Assembly: GCA_937925095.1 (NCBI GenBank) | Contig: CALEXX010000020.1 | Span: forward strand, 1-50,573 | Length of the DNA stretch: 50,573 bases | Direction of reading: 5' to 3' | Source of the DNA: an uncultured Leptotrichia sp. | GTDB taxonomy: Bacteria; Fusobacteriota; Fusobacteriia; Fusobacteriales; Leptotrichiaceae | In this document: piece by piece, positions 8,603 through 17,898 of the stretch | How positions within the stretch are numbered: the first letter of the stretch is position 1 | Layout of the letters: each line of letters begins with the position of its first letter | Position numbers and translations under genes: made by a program | The notes under the pieces: model-generated | The model's input: the letters and a program-made list of their open reading frames with translations, nothing else | What the model was told of the DNA's origin: nothing | The model's database searches: none

Positions 8603-8628
8603 GCTGTATTTAAATTTTCTAACTGTTA

Positions 8629-9687
8629 TTATTTACCTTGTACAGTAGGACTAACTACGATTTTCCCATCACTTATATCTTGTTTTATCTGATCTAACTT
8701 TTTAATATTTTCTTCTCCAATTTTATCTTTTGTATTTTTGAAATTAGTTGTTCCTACACCGTTTTCTTTAACACCAAATTCATGATGTTCGTTAGTGAAT
8801 TTTCCTTCAAGAGTATCTTTTACTACATTAAATGTAGCAACGTCAACATATTTCATCATTGAAGTCAATATTGTTCCTGGTACTATATCATCCTGGTCAG
8901 AGTCTACTCCAATTGCATAAACATTTTTTTCTTTTGCAGCCTGGAATACTCCTGCTCCACTTCCTCCAGCAGCATGGTAAATTACATCAGCTTTTTGTTG
9001 AATTAAAGTTTCTGATTTAGTTTTTGCAGATGCAGGATCGTTAAATGCATTACTTCCACCAATGTAAACTGTTAATACTTTTATATTAGGATTAATATAT
9101 TTTGCTCCTTGAGCGAATCCAGCTTCAAATTTTTGGATAACAGGATTTTCCATTCCACCTATAAATCCAACTGTTCCTGTTTTACTCATCATTGCAGCCA
9201 ATGCTCCTACAATGAATGATCCTTCATGTTCTTTAAATGTTAAAGAAGTAACATTTGGAAGTCCTGTAATTGTTTCATCAACGATAGCAAATTTTTGGTC
9301 AGGGTAAGCTGTTGCAGCTGCCATTACTGATTCTTTCATTGTGAATCCTACTCCAATGATTAAATCATATTCTCCTGTTTCAGCAAATTTTTCTAATGCT
9401 TCTTTTGCTTCAGATTCTGCGTTTTTAGGTTCATATTCACTAAATTTAATACCTAATTCAGCTTTTGCTTTTTCTAATCCGTGGAATACAGCATCATTAA
9501 AAGATTTATCTCCTTTTCCACCTGTTGAATAAACAACTGCTATGTTCTTTTTAACATCAGCTGACTGAGCAACTTGTTTTTCTCCACCGTCTTTTTTCTG
9601 TTCACCTTCTGCAGGCTTTGAATTCCCACATGCTACGAACAGTACCAATGTAGCCATGATACTTAAAAATGTTAAAATTTTTCTCAT
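8629..9687 (-). CDS. BMP-family nucleoside-binding lipoprotein of an ABC transporter
   Basis: A lipoprotein signal ends in LFVAC, with Cys20 as the lipidated residue. The mature protein has the Bmp/Med/PnrA pattern: VYSTGGKGDKSFND at the start, IGVGFTM, VGFIGGMENPVI and HAAGGSGAGVFQAA. Members bind purine or other nucleosides (PnrA in Treponema, the Nup system in Bacillus), which fits the adjacent permeases, ATPase and phosphorylase. It has its own promoter, so this binding protein can be made in excess of the membrane components. The exact ligand is not visible from sequence. Confidence 0.92.
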   Translation of the reverse strand: MRKILTFLSIMATLVLFVACGNSKPAEGEQKKDGGEKQVAQSADVKKNIAVVYSTGGKGDKSFNDAVFHGLEKAKAELGIKFSEYEPKNAESEAKEALEKFAETGEYDLIIGVGFTMKESVMAAATAYPDQKFAIVDETITGLPNVTSLTFKEHEGSFIVGALAAMMSKTGTVGFIGGMENPVIQKFEAGFAQGAKYINPNIKVLTVYIGGSNAFNDPASAKTKSETLIQQKADVIYHAAGGSGAGVFQAAKEKNVYAIGVDSDQDDIVPGTILTSMMKYVDVATFNVVKDTLEGKFTNEHHEFGVKENGVGTTNFKNTKDKIGEENIKKLDQIKQDISDGKIVVSPTVQGK

Positions 9688-9730
9688 TTTTGTTTCATCC
9701 TCCTATTTTATTAAATATTTTCGTTGATAA

Positions 9731-9759
9731 ATTATACCCTTATTTTTCATTTTTTACAA
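9731..9759 (-). promoter_or_regulatory. Promoter of the BMP lipoprotein gene
   Basis: TTGTAA (9754-9759), 17 bases, then TATAAT (9731-9736), about 45 bases before the start codon and inside the 116-base gap after the permease gene. Confidence 0.55.
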
Positions 9760-9803
9760 ATTATTTTTGTTACTTTTCTAAAAAATTTTTCAAAAATAAA
9801 ATT

Positions 9804-10673
9804 TTATTTGTCATAAGGTTGTCCAGAAGCTTTTGGTGCTCTAGCTTTTCCTACAAATCCTATAAGTGCCAGCAATGTCAATACATATGGTATCATTGTC
9901 AGGAACTGCTGTGGAATAGGGAAATTCGAAGCCTTTATTACGTCAGCAAATGCCTGTCCAAAAGCAAATAGCAGACTTGCCAGTATTGCCCCTATTGGAT
10001 TCCATTTACCAAAAATCATTGCCGCCATGGCCATAAATCCTCTTCCTGCCGACATATTATTTGAAAAGGAAGGCAATGTTACTGCTGTAAGGTATGCTCC
10101 TCCTAGTCCTGCATACATTCCTGATAAAATAACACTTATATATCTTATTTTATAAACACTTATTCCAACTGTATCTGCTGCAAGCGGATGTTCTCCAACC
10201 GCTCTTATTCTCAATCCAAGTACAGTGTGGAACAACAGATAATGACTTAAAATCGCAATTGCATATATTATTATTAATACTAATTTTTTATTTGCAAGGT
10301 GCGGTGCCTGAGGTGTAGTTCCTGCTACACCATATAATGTCTTTATTAAGAAGGATGTTGTTGCTACTGCAAAAAGGTTTATCGCAACTCCACTTATTAT
10401 CTGATCCCCTTTAAGATTTATACTTATAACAGCATGAATAAGGGAGATAAGTCCTCCTACTATTATTCCGGCAAGTATTCCCAAATAAGGATTTCCTGTA
10501 GCTATATTTACTACTGTTGTAGCAAATGCTCCACTTAACATTATTCCTTCAAGTCCGATATTTACAACTCCACTACGTTCAGATAGACAGGCTCCTACTG
10601 ATGTTATCAATATTGGAGGCGCTATTACTATAGTTTGTTCTATTAAAAATTTTATAATCTGAAATATATCCAT
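9804..10673 (-). CDS. Nucleoside ABC transporter permease (second subunit)
   Basis: A 289-residue hydrophobic protein of the BPD_transp_2 type with about eight membrane helices. Features such as SVGACLSERSGVVNIGLEGIML near the N-terminus and GVAINLFAVATTSFL match the shorter permease of Nup/Yuf-type nucleoside importers. GEHPLAADTVGI is the cytoplasmic coupling segment that contacts the ATPase. The ATG overlaps the stop of the preceding permease gene by one base (TAATG), so the two subunits are translationally coupled. It forms a heterodimeric channel with the 354-residue permease. Confidence 0.9.
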   Translation of the reverse strand: MDIFQIIKFLIEQTIVIAPPILITSVGACLSERSGVVNIGLEGIMLSGAFATTVVNIATGNPYLGILAGIIVGGLISLIHAVISINLKGDQIISGVAINLFAVATTSFLIKTLYGVAGTTPQAPHLANKKLVLIIIYAIAILSHYLLFHTVLGLRIRAVGEHPLAADTVGISVYKIRYISVILSGMYAGLGGAYLTAVTLPSFSNNMSAGRGFMAMAAMIFGKWNPIGAILASLLFAFGQAFADVIKASNFPIPQQFLTMIPYVLTLLALIGFVGKARAPKASGQPYDK

Positions 10674-11737
10674 TATTTCCCCTTTCTCTTCGAAACAATA
10701 AATTTAAATAAATTTTCGGAAGCAACAAATATTATTATTAAAGCCTGTATTATTGAAACTATTTCCTTATCAACCTGATATCTAAGCTGTAATGTCGAAC
10801 CACCTACATCAAGAGCCGCATAGAATATACCTGCTATAAGTATTCCAAAAGGATTGTTTTTTCCAAGCAGTGCAACTGCCAGCCCTGTAAATCCGGCATC
10901 ACCCATTATACCTTCAGTATATACATACTGGGCTGATCCTCCTAAAACTCTTTCAGCTCCACCTAAACCTGCACATATTCCTGCCAGCCCCATTGCAAGA
11001 AACATCATTTTCTTAGGGTTAATCCCAGCATTTTCCGCAACAGTTTCACTATTTCCTACAGCCTTTATGTCATAACCTGTTCTAAAATATTTAAAGAAAA
11101 GGTAAATTGCTATTACTAAAATAATTACAATAATAAATCCGAGATTTAAACGCTGTTTTGTAACTTTAAAGAAAAGAGTTGGAAGTTTTGCCCCGTCAAA
11201 TATCTTTTCTGACTGTGTATTTCCTGCTTTAGTATCTTTTAAAGGTCCGTTCAGAACGAAATTCTGGAATTCAATAATTATATAGTTCAGCATAATTGTG
11301 CTGATTACTTCATTTACACCAAATTTTGACTTCAGATAACCTGCAAGCCCTGCCCATAAAAATCCTGCAATCATTGCAACAATAAGAACTATAAGCAGAT
11401 TACCTATAACATAATTTCTAAATGTTACTGCCCAGAATGTTGCAGCAAGTCCCCCTGCTATCATTTGCCCCTGTGCCCCTATGTTAAATAGTCCGGCCTT
11501 AAAAGCCACCATTGCGGCAAGTGCTGAAAATATAAGTGGTGTAGCTGTCAGTAATGTTCTCGCAAGTCCACTCATGAAAGGTGATCTTGGTGAAGTCTGA
11601 TAAAATGCAGATTTTGCCATGTCTGCGTATGCAAATATTGGATTTACTCCTTTTGATATCATTATAATGCCTCCAATAATCAACGCAATCAGAACCGCTA
11701 TAAGCGATGGCATTATTTCCTTAAATTTCTTACTCAT
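10673..11737 (-). CDS. Nucleoside ABC transporter permease (first subunit)
   Basis: A 354-residue membrane protein of the BPD_transp_2 family with an N-terminal helix, then the core beginning around ARTLLTATPLIFSALAAMVAFKAGLFNIGAQGQ. The coupling segment is AVGNSETVAENAGI. The N-terminal part and length match the longer permease of Nup/Yuf-type importers. Its start overlaps the end of the ATPase gene by 8 bases. It is co-transcribed with the ATPase and the second permease. Confidence 0.9.
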   Translation of the reverse strand: MSKKFKEIMPSLIAVLIALIIGGIIMISKGVNPIFAYADMAKSAFYQTSPRSPFMSGLARTLLTATPLIFSALAAMVAFKAGLFNIGAQGQMIAGGLAATFWAVTFRNYVIGNLLIVLIVAMIAGFLWAGLAGYLKSKFGVNEVISTIMLNYIIIEFQNFVLNGPLKDTKAGNTQSEKIFDGAKLPTLFFKVTKQRLNLGFIIVIILVIAIYLFFKYFRTGYDIKAVGNSETVAENAGINPKKMMFLAMGLAGICAGLGGAERVLGGSAQYVYTEGIMGDAGFTGLAVALLGKNNPFGILIAGIFYAALDVGGSTLQLRYQVDKEIVSIIQALIIIFVASENLFKFIVSKRKGK

Positions 11738-13250
11738 CTAATTTTCCTCCTGCCATTAAGATTCCTATTTTTTCAGTAGTCGCATCTTTTCTGTCCAGCA
11801 TTCCTACAATTTTTCCAGAGTGCATTACTGCTATTCTGTCGCTTAAAGCCATTATTTCAGACAATTCCGCTGACACTACCAATATTGCCTTTTTCTTCGT
11901 TTTTTCATTTAGAATAGTGTTATGTATCATTTCAATAGCCCCTATATCTACACCTCTTGTAGGCTGAGCAGCTATTATAAATTTATTTTCCTTTTCCAGT
12001 TCCCTTGCAACAACTACCTTCTGCTGATTTCCTCCGGAAAGTCCTCCAAACTTGATTTTTCCATCTGTCGGTCTTATATCATATTTCTGTATATATTCAT
12101 CTGTCTTTTTGGCAAGCAGTGAATAATCCAGAAGCATTCCCTTCTGATATACATTCTGCACTCCTAATGCCATATTTTCTTCAATTGTAAAGTCATCAAG
12201 AGTTGCTCTTTTGTGTCTATTTTCAGGTATGTGTGATAATCCTTTCTGTCTTATGCTTCCAGCATCTTCATGTGTTAAATCCATCCCGTCAATAGAATAA
12301 CTTCCACTTTCAATCTTTTGAAGTCCTGCCAGTGCTTCTATAAGCTCTGTCTGACCATTTCCTTCAACTCCGGCTATTCCCAAAACTTCACCTTCTTTTA
12401 TATCAAAGGAAATTCCTTTTATTTTTTCTATATTGTTGTCACCTTTTACTACAATATTATCTACTTTTACAACAGTTTTTCCTATTTTTACATCAGGTCT
12501 TTTCACTTCAAACAGGACAACCCTTCCAACCATCATATTTGCTATTTTTTCTTTTGTTGCTTCTGCTCTTGTAAGTTCTCCAACATCTTTTCCTTTTCTT
12601 ATAACTGTTATATTATCTGAAAGTTCCAACACTTCATGCAGTTTATGCGTTATAAATATTATTGTTTTTCCTTCTTTAATAAGGTTTCTCATTATTGCAT
12701 AAAGTTCAATAACTTCTTGTGGAGTAAGTACTGCACTAGGTTCATCAAATATAAGCAGTTCTGCCCCTTTAAACAGTATCTTCAATATTTCTATTCTTTG
12801 ATGGATACCAACAGATAAGTCAGAAACTTTTGCATCTGGATCAATATTCAGTCCATATTTTTCAGAAACTTCCTTTACCTGTTTTCTGGCAGTTGCCAAA
12901 TCAAATATTCCTCCTGCTTTCTTCGGTTCAAAACCTAGAACCATATTTTCGGCTACAGTCAATGTATCTATAAGCATAAAATGCTGATAAACCATTCCTA
13001 TTCCAAGATTTGCAGCTACTGTAGGACTTGTGATTTCTGTTTTTTCTCCCTTATAGTATATTTCACCTGAAGTTGGCGAATAAAGTCCATTCAGTATTTT
13101 CATAAGAGTTGATTTTCCGGCACCATTCTCTCCAACTATTGCATGAATTTCACCCTTTTTTATCTTTAGGGTAATGTCATCGTTAGCAACTATTTTTCCG
13201 CCCAAAAACTCTTTTCTTATGTTTTTCATTTCCAAAATGTAGTCACTCAT
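11730..13250 (-). CDS. Nucleoside ABC transporter ATP-binding protein, two ABC domains
   Basis: The 506-residue protein has two fused ABC domains, as in sugar and nucleoside importers (RbsA/Nup type). In the first, Walker A is GENGAGKS (40-47), the signature is the degenerate LSVGIHQR usual for this subfamily, and Walker B is LLIFDEPSAVL. In the second, the P-loop is the atypical GVEGNGQTEL and the signature is LSGGNQQKVV. In this family, domains with differing sites are normal, so the deviations do not imply decay. It is the first gene of the transporter unit, with RBS GGAGG. A TATA-rich stretch at 13291-13305 may include its promoter, but I cannot fix the boxes. Confidence 0.92.
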   Translation of the reverse strand: MSDYILEMKNIRKEFLGGKIVANDDITLKIKKGEIHAIVGENGAGKSTLMKILNGLYSPTSGEIYYKGEKTEITSPTVAANLGIGMVYQHFMLIDTLTVAENMVLGFEPKKAGGIFDLATARKQVKEVSEKYGLNIDPDAKVSDLSVGIHQRIEILKILFKGAELLIFDEPSAVLTPQEVIELYAIMRNLIKEGKTIIFITHKLHEVLELSDNITVIRKGKDVGELTRAEATKEKIANMMVGRVVLFEVKRPDVKIGKTVVKVDNIVVKGDNNIEKIKGISFDIKEGEVLGIAGVEGNGQTELIEALAGLQKIESGSYSIDGMDLTHEDAGSIRQKGLSHIPENRHKRATLDDFTIEENMALGVQNVYQKGMLLDYSLLAKKTDEYIQKYDIRPTDGKIKFGGLSGGNQQKVVVARELEKENKFIIAAQPTRGVDIGAIEMIHNTILNEKTKKKAILVVSAELSEIMALSDRIAVMHSGKIVGMLDRKDATTEKIGILMAGGKLDE

Positions 13251-13332
13251 ACTTCCTCCTAAACAAATTTAAACTCACATCTTACTCAATATATATATAT
13301 ATCAATTTTTTGTAACAGTAATTATTAAAAAA

Positions 13333-13379
13333 AGATTTCAATAATTTAGTGAACCTCAATATTTTATTTAAAGAAATCT
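13333..13379 (-). terminator. Terminator at the end of the uvrC-linked secreted protein gene
   Basis: AGATTTC/GAAATCT arms (13333-13339 and 13373-13379) are followed on the minus strand by seven Ts. One arm lies in the last codons of the gene. The long loop makes this a moderate call. Confidence 0.5.
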
Positions 13380-14383
13380 GATACATAATAGTTTGAATTC
13401 AGTTTTAATAAATTCAGAACATCCGTTTTACGTTTTATAACATTTATCTTATAATCACCATAATAATACTTTGTTTTTTTACCATTTATGAAAATAACCG
13501 TGTTTTCTTCATTATAAGTATACCCTTGATATTCATTATTTTCAAGTAATAAAATTCTTCTTTTTAATTTTAATTTATTTGTGGCTAGTTTATCCAGTAT
13601 ATCTTTTGGAAAATCTGTCAGATAGATATTTTCCTTTATTTCAGGCAAGATTGCCTGATCTTCTATATCTTCTGAAATCACAATATCCTTATCAAAAGTA
13701 TATACAGAGTCATCTTCAAATTTATTAAAATCTATATTTTTATAACTTTCTTTTACGAAATATTCAAAATTTGATTTTCTAAAATTTTCAACAATATTTT
13801 TTCTTTTTTCCTTCAATTCTGATATAAGAAATTCTTTATCCAATTCTGAATACACGTTATTTTCATCAAACCCTTCCTTATTAAGAAGCTGGTTCAGTAT
13901 ATATACCTGTCTATTTAAAAATTCCTGATCAGTTCCAAGATACTGTGTAAGATTTAACTTACCTGACATTGATACAAGTTCCTGTCTCTGATTTTCATCA
14001 AGGGATGATGCTGGAATTTCCAGAATTTCTTCTTCATCTGAAAGTTCACTTTCTTCGATTTTTTTCATATCATCATAAAAACGTTTTTCCAGCAGTAAAG
14101 AGTATTTCTTATTTTTATCAACATTTTTCAATACCTGATTAAATTCATTGTAAAATTTATTTTTTTCAAAAAGTTCTTCAGGATAGTTAAGTTCATATAT
14201 TTTTATTTCATACTTTCCTGGAATTACCTTTCTCATTTTAGGCTCTCCATTTATTACTACTTTTACCTCTCCAAATCTTGGCTGTTCCTCTTCCTTCCAT
14301 TTTATTTCTGATTTTATTTTATCAAACATGCTGAAACTTGTTAAACTTGCTCCCAGCATCATTATCATTACTATCTTTTTCAA
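13364..14383 (-). CDS. Secreted protein of unknown function, TTG start
   Basis: I place the start at a TTG (14381-14383) because AGGAGGG lies 5 bases before it and the product then begins with a classic signal peptide, MKKIVMIMMLGASLTSFSMF. An earlier ATG at 14434 lacks an RBS and would add a hydrophilic Asn-rich leader. The mature protein (about 320 residues) is charged and rich in Glu, Lys and Asn, with no membrane segment after the signal and no motif I recognise. GKYEIKIYELNYPEELF and NEYQGYTYNEENTVIFINGK suggest beta structure at both ends. It follows uvrC by about 86 bases. The downstream position is probably incidental to DNA repair. Confidence 0.7.
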   Translation of the reverse strand: MKKIVMIMMLGASLTSFSMFDKIKSEIKWKEEEQPRFGEVKVVINGEPKMRKVIPGKYEIKIYELNYPEELFEKNKFYNEFNQVLKNVDKNKKYSLLLEKRFYDDMKKIEESELSDEEEILEIPASSLDENQRQELVSMSGKLNLTQYLGTDQEFLNRQVYILNQLLNKEGFDENNVYSELDKEFLISELKEKRKNIVENFRKSNFEYFVKESYKNIDFNKFEDDSVYTFDKDIVISEDIEDQAILPEIKENIYLTDFPKDILDKLATNKLKLKRRILLLENNEYQGYTYNEENTVIFINGKKTKYYYGDYKINVIKRKTDVLNLLKLNSNYYVSDFFK

Positions 14384-14469
14384 AGTTTCCCTCCTGTTTC
14401 CTGTATTATTTTTATTTTCATTATTAATTTTCATAAAAATTACAAAAAGTAACAGTTATTGTAGATTTT

Positions 14470-16251
14470 TTATAAACCTTCTTTTATAGCTTCCGCTATC
14501 TTTTCCGGTATTACTTCCATAAGCTCTTCCATAGTGGCATTTCTTATATTACTTATTGTCCCAAACCTCTTTATCAGTTCCTTTTTTCTTTTAGGCCCTA
14601 TTCCATCTATATCATCCAGTGCACTTTTAATATTTCTTTTACTTCTCAGTTTTCTATGATGAGTTATTCCAAATCTGTGGGCTTCATCCCTTAACCTCTG
14701 GAGTATCTTCAAGGTTTCATCTTCCCTTTCAAACAGATATGGATCACTTTCATAGCTTTTAAATATTTCCTCTTCCCTTTTTGCAATACTTATAATATCT
14801 GTATATTCTATTTTCCCAAGTTTTTCCAGTACTTCTGTTGCAACTCCCAGCTGTCCCTTTCCTCCATCTATCAGTATAAGATTTGGAAGCTGATCTTTTT
14901 CCAGCTTTGAATACCTTCTTGTCAGAGCTTCCCTCATCATAAGAAAATCATCAGGTGTATCCTTGACTGTTATCTTGAAATGTCTGTATTCCTTAGGTGT
15001 AACTTCACCATCTATTGCAACAGTCATTGCTGCCACTGCATCTTTTCCCTGAATATTGGAAATATCAAAACATTCAATTCTGTAAGGATGACTATTCAAT
15101 CTTAGTGTCTTTTTAAGATTTCTCAATCCTTCCTGAACTACTTTTTTCTGTCTTAAATATTTCTCCACTTCTTCCTTCAGGTTCAAATATCCCATTTCAA
15201 GTAGTTCATAACGTCTGCTATGAATTTTAGGAAAGTGCATTTTTATTTCCTTACCCTTTTCTATTTTTGACCATTCTTTTATCAGCTCACTCTTGTCTTC
15301 ATATCTCATGTCACATATTATATTTCTTGGTATGCTCCTCTTTTCATAATATGAAGTTATAAGCCTTTCAAACAGGTCATCCTCCTGACTTTTTTCCATG
15401 GAAATTTTTATATGATTTTTATTTATAACCTTCCCTTCCCTTATATTCAATACACATAAAAAAACAAATTCTCTTTTTTCTTCAAACACAAATACATCCT
15501 CATTAATTTCCTTGCTATATTCTATTATCTGTGTCTCCAGCATTCTTTTAAGGGAATTTATTTTTTCACGTTCATTTATTGCCCTCTCAAATTCCATGTT
15601 ATCACTGAAATGTTTCATTCTTTTTTCAAGTATATCCAGAATATCACTCTGATGTCCCTTCAGAAAACTTTTAAAATTTTCCACATTTACATTGTACTCA
15701 GCTTCTATATCTTTATACATACATGGAGCGGGGCAAGTATTCATATGATATTTTAGGCAAGGTTTTGTTATTTTTTCCATATTTCTGTTGCAATCCCTCA
15801 TAGGAAATATTTTCAAAAGCGATTTTACCGCAAAAAATATCCCCATCGGATAAGGACCAAAATAATCCGCCTTCTCATTTAACCTTTTCGTACTACGCAC
15901 AACCTCCAACTTGGGAAACTTTTCCCTTGTAAATTTTATGTAAGGGTACGTTTTTTCATCCTTTAACAGAATGTTATATTTAGGTTTATTTTTCTTTATC
16001 AGGTTATTTTCCAGTATCAGTGCTTCAACTTCCGTCTTACATATGAAAAATTCTATATCCCTTATATTTTTCACGAGTTCCAATGTTTTCGCATTATGGG
16101 AGTTGATATTCTTAAAATAGGAAGACACCCTATTTCTAAGGTTTTTTGCCTTCCCTACATATATTATTTTATCTTTTTCATTTTTCATTAAATATACACC
16201 TGGATTATCAGGTATATTTTTATATTCTACAGGCGACTTGACTTCTATCAT
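14470..16251 (-). CDS. uvrC: Excinuclease ABC subunit C
   Basis: UvrC makes both incisions around bulky DNA damage marked by UvrAB. The GIY-YIG nuclease domain opens the protein (PGVYLMKN...IIYVGKAKNLRNRVSSYF, about residues 17-50). A Cys-rich CLKYHMNTCPAPC segment and a UVR motif follow (about 165-235). The RNase H-like 5' nuclease has its Asp in FDISNIQGKDAVA, and the C-terminus has helix-hairpin-helix motifs (DDIDGIGPKRKKELI and after). At 593 residues it is full length. It lies 9 bases after rapZ, so the two are co-transcribed. Confidence 0.96.
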   Translation of the reverse strand: MIEVKSPVEYKNIPDNPGVYLMKNEKDKIIYVGKAKNLRNRVSSYFKNINSHNAKTLELVKNIRDIEFFICKTEVEALILENNLIKKNKPKYNILLKDEKTYPYIKFTREKFPKLEVVRSTKRLNEKADYFGPYPMGIFFAVKSLLKIFPMRDCNRNMEKITKPCLKYHMNTCPAPCMYKDIEAEYNVNVENFKSFLKGHQSDILDILEKRMKHFSDNMEFERAINEREKINSLKRMLETQIIEYSKEINEDVFVFEEKREFVFLCVLNIREGKVINKNHIKISMEKSQEDDLFERLITSYYEKRSIPRNIICDMRYEDKSELIKEWSKIEKGKEIKMHFPKIHSRRYELLEMGYLNLKEEVEKYLRQKKVVQEGLRNLKKTLRLNSHPYRIECFDISNIQGKDAVAAMTVAIDGEVTPKEYRHFKITVKDTPDDFLMMREALTRRYSKLEKDQLPNLILIDGGKGQLGVATEVLEKLGKIEYTDIISIAKREEEIFKSYESDPYLFEREDETLKILQRLRDEAHRFGITHHRKLRSKRNIKSALDDIDGIGPKRKKELIKRFGTISNIRNATMEELMEVIPEKIAEAIKEGL

Positions 16252-16260
16252 TTTACCTTT

Positions 16261-17142
16261 TTATACCTCCGTTTTATCACCTATTTCCCTATGAAACTTA
16301 GTTATTTTATAATCCAGTTTTTTAGACAAATCCTTATACAGCATATTTACAAATGTTGCAGATCTGTGCTGACCTCCTGAACATCCTATCCCTATACGCA
16401 AATGCGATTTCCCATCCTTTTCATATTTTGGTATGAGGTATTCCAGCATATCCAGAAGCATCTTATAGAATTCCCTGCTTTCTTCAAGCCCCATTACATA
16501 ATCCATAACATCTTTATGATTTCCTGTTTTACGCTTTAAATCCTCAATATAATAAGGATTTGGTAAAAATCTCAAATCAAACATTAGATGTAAATCCAGC
16601 GGAATTCCATTCTTAAATCCAAAAGAAGTAAGGTTTACATTAAGTTTTGTTTTTTTACCTGAAAACGCTTTTTCAAGTATTTGCTGAAGCTCTTTTGATG
16701 ATGTTTTAGTTGTATCTATAACTAAATCTGCCTTCAGCATGAAATCCTTAATTAAATTTCTTTCTTCTTCAATATTTTCAAGCAAGGTATCATACAGATT
16801 TAAAGGATGCTTTCTTCTTGAAAGTTCATATCTGCTAAGAAGTACATTTGTTCTGGCATCCAAATATATAACTTTATAATTTATCTCATTTTCATCAAGA
16901 AATTCAAGCTGTTTTAAAAACTGATCTATAAACTCCTGATTTCTTATGTCTATTGCAACTGCAACTTTATTTCTTTTTTTGTTGCTTAGAAATATTTCGT
17001 TTAGATATTGAAATAAACTTATCGGAAAGTTATCAATGCAGAAATATTCCCTATCTTCAAAAAAATTCATTGCTTCAGATTTTCCCGCACCACTCATTCC
17101 TGTTATTATGACAAGTTCTTTTTTTTCTTCTCCGTCTGCCAT
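16261..17142 (-). CDS. rapZ: RNase adapter protein RapZ (YvcJ family)
   Basis: The Walker A motif GMSGAGKS is at residues 15-22 and the C-terminal domain has the conserved IGIGCSGGQHRSATFVN. In E. coli, RapZ presents the small RNA GlmZ to RNase E to tune amino-sugar synthesis; in Gram-positives the homologue is an NTPase whose role is less clear. Which applies here is unknown. I favour the ATG at 17140-17142 with AGAGGA about 12 bases upstream over a GTG at 17163 that has no RBS. It is the first gene of the rapZ-uvrC unit. Confidence 0.92.
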   Translation of the reverse strand: MADGEEKKELVIITGMSGAGKSEAMNFFEDREYFCIDNFPISLFQYLNEIFLSNKKRNKVAVAIDIRNQEFIDQFLKQLEFLDENEINYKVIYLDARTNVLLSRYELSRRKHPLNLYDTLLENIEEERNLIKDFMLKADLVIDTTKTSSKELQQILEKAFSGKKTKLNVNLTSFGFKNGIPLDLHLMFDLRFLPNPYYIEDLKRKTGNHKDVMDYVMGLEESREFYKMLLDMLEYLIPKYEKDGKSHLRIGIGCSGGQHRSATFVNMLYKDLSKKLDYKITKFHREIGDKTEV

Positions 17143-17205
17143 TTCTATTTTAATTCCTCTCACTTCATTTTTGATTAATCTTTTTTTTTATATTTTACTT
17201 CACTA

Positions 17206-17220
17206 ATTATACCATAATTT
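17206..17220 (-). promoter_or_regulatory. Extended -10 promoter of rapZ-uvrC
   Basis: TGGTATAAT on the minus strand (TATAAT at 17206-17211) is an extended -10 element. No good -35 box is seen. It lies about 65 bases before the rapZ ATG. Confidence 0.4.
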
Positions 17221-17361
17221 TTCTATTTCGCATAAATTATTTTTAAATTTTTTTCGATAACAGATTTTTTATTTTATCATCTGCTGTTTGAATGATTTTT
17301 CTAAGTTCTTTTTAAGCTTTCAATGATAATATTGCTTTATTCTAAATAAAGGAGAACTGCT

Positions 17362-17874
17362 ATGAAGAAATTTTTTAATTTTATTATTTTAGGAATTATT
17401 CTTGTCATAATCGGTATCGGTGCTTATATATTTACACAGAATAAAGTCGGTATCCCAAATTCTATGATACAGACTGCTGTTAAGGCACGTTTCCCAATTG
17501 AAAAATCGTATCCGTTGGGAAAAATAAAACTTTTCAATCCAAAAAGTCATTTTGAAAATGATAAGCTTGTAATCGAATCTGAGTATATGAATGATGCCCT
17601 TAATGATAGAATTAGCGGAACAATGACATTTGAAACTGACTTAATCTATGATCCGATGAATTCGAAACTTTACTTAAATAATTTTACTCTGAAAAAGCTT
17701 ACAAAGGAAGGAAAAGATATAGATATTAATAAAAAGCCTATTATAAGAACGGCGTTAAATTTTGCCTTCAGTCAGCTGGAAAAGGAAGAACTGCTTAATT
17801 TAAAAAATATTGAAAAGTTTCAGACTATAAAAAATATTAAAATCGAAAATAATAAAATTGTAGTGGAGAAATAG
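17362..17874 (+). CDS. Membrane-anchored DUF1439-like (YceB-like) protein
   Basis: The 170-residue protein begins with an N-terminal hydrophobic segment (about 5-25, FFNFIILGIILVIIGIGAYIF) that may be a membrane anchor or uncleaved signal. The rest resembles DUF1439/YceB proteins: a helix start IPNSMIQTAVKARFPIEK, a beta-rich lipid-binding-like core and conserved end with KNIKIENNKIVVE. YceB of E. coli is an outer-membrane lipoprotein of unknown role; no lipobox Cys is present here. RBS AAAGGAG lies 7 bases before the ATG. It is the only plus-strand gene in this region and converges on rarA. I see no clear promoter in the 200-base gap before it. Confidence 0.7.
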   Translation: MKKFFNFIILGIILVIIGIGAYIFTQNKVGIPNSMIQTAVKARFPIEKSYPLGKIKLFNPKSHFENDKLVIESEYMNDALNDRISGTMTFETDLIYDPMNSKLYLNNFTLKKLTKEGKDIDINKKPIIRTALNFAFSQLEKEELLNLKNIEKFQTIKNIKIENNKIVVEK

Positions 17875-17898
17875 AAGACTATTTCTCCTTTTTTTTAT
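17865..17898 (+). terminator. Shared hairpin between convergent genes
   Basis: GGAGAAATAG/CTATTTCTCC is a perfect 10-base stem with a 4-base loop (17865-17888), followed on the plus strand by eight Ts. The stop codons of both convergent genes lie inside the stem. The T-run makes it a terminator for the plus-strand gene; in the minus direction no T-run follows. Confidence 0.8.

Noticed and set aside
13291..13305. TA dinucleotide run upstream of the nucleoside transporter ATPase gene
   Set aside because: It may contain a promoter, but several overlapping -10-like boxes fit equally well and no paired -35 box stands out.
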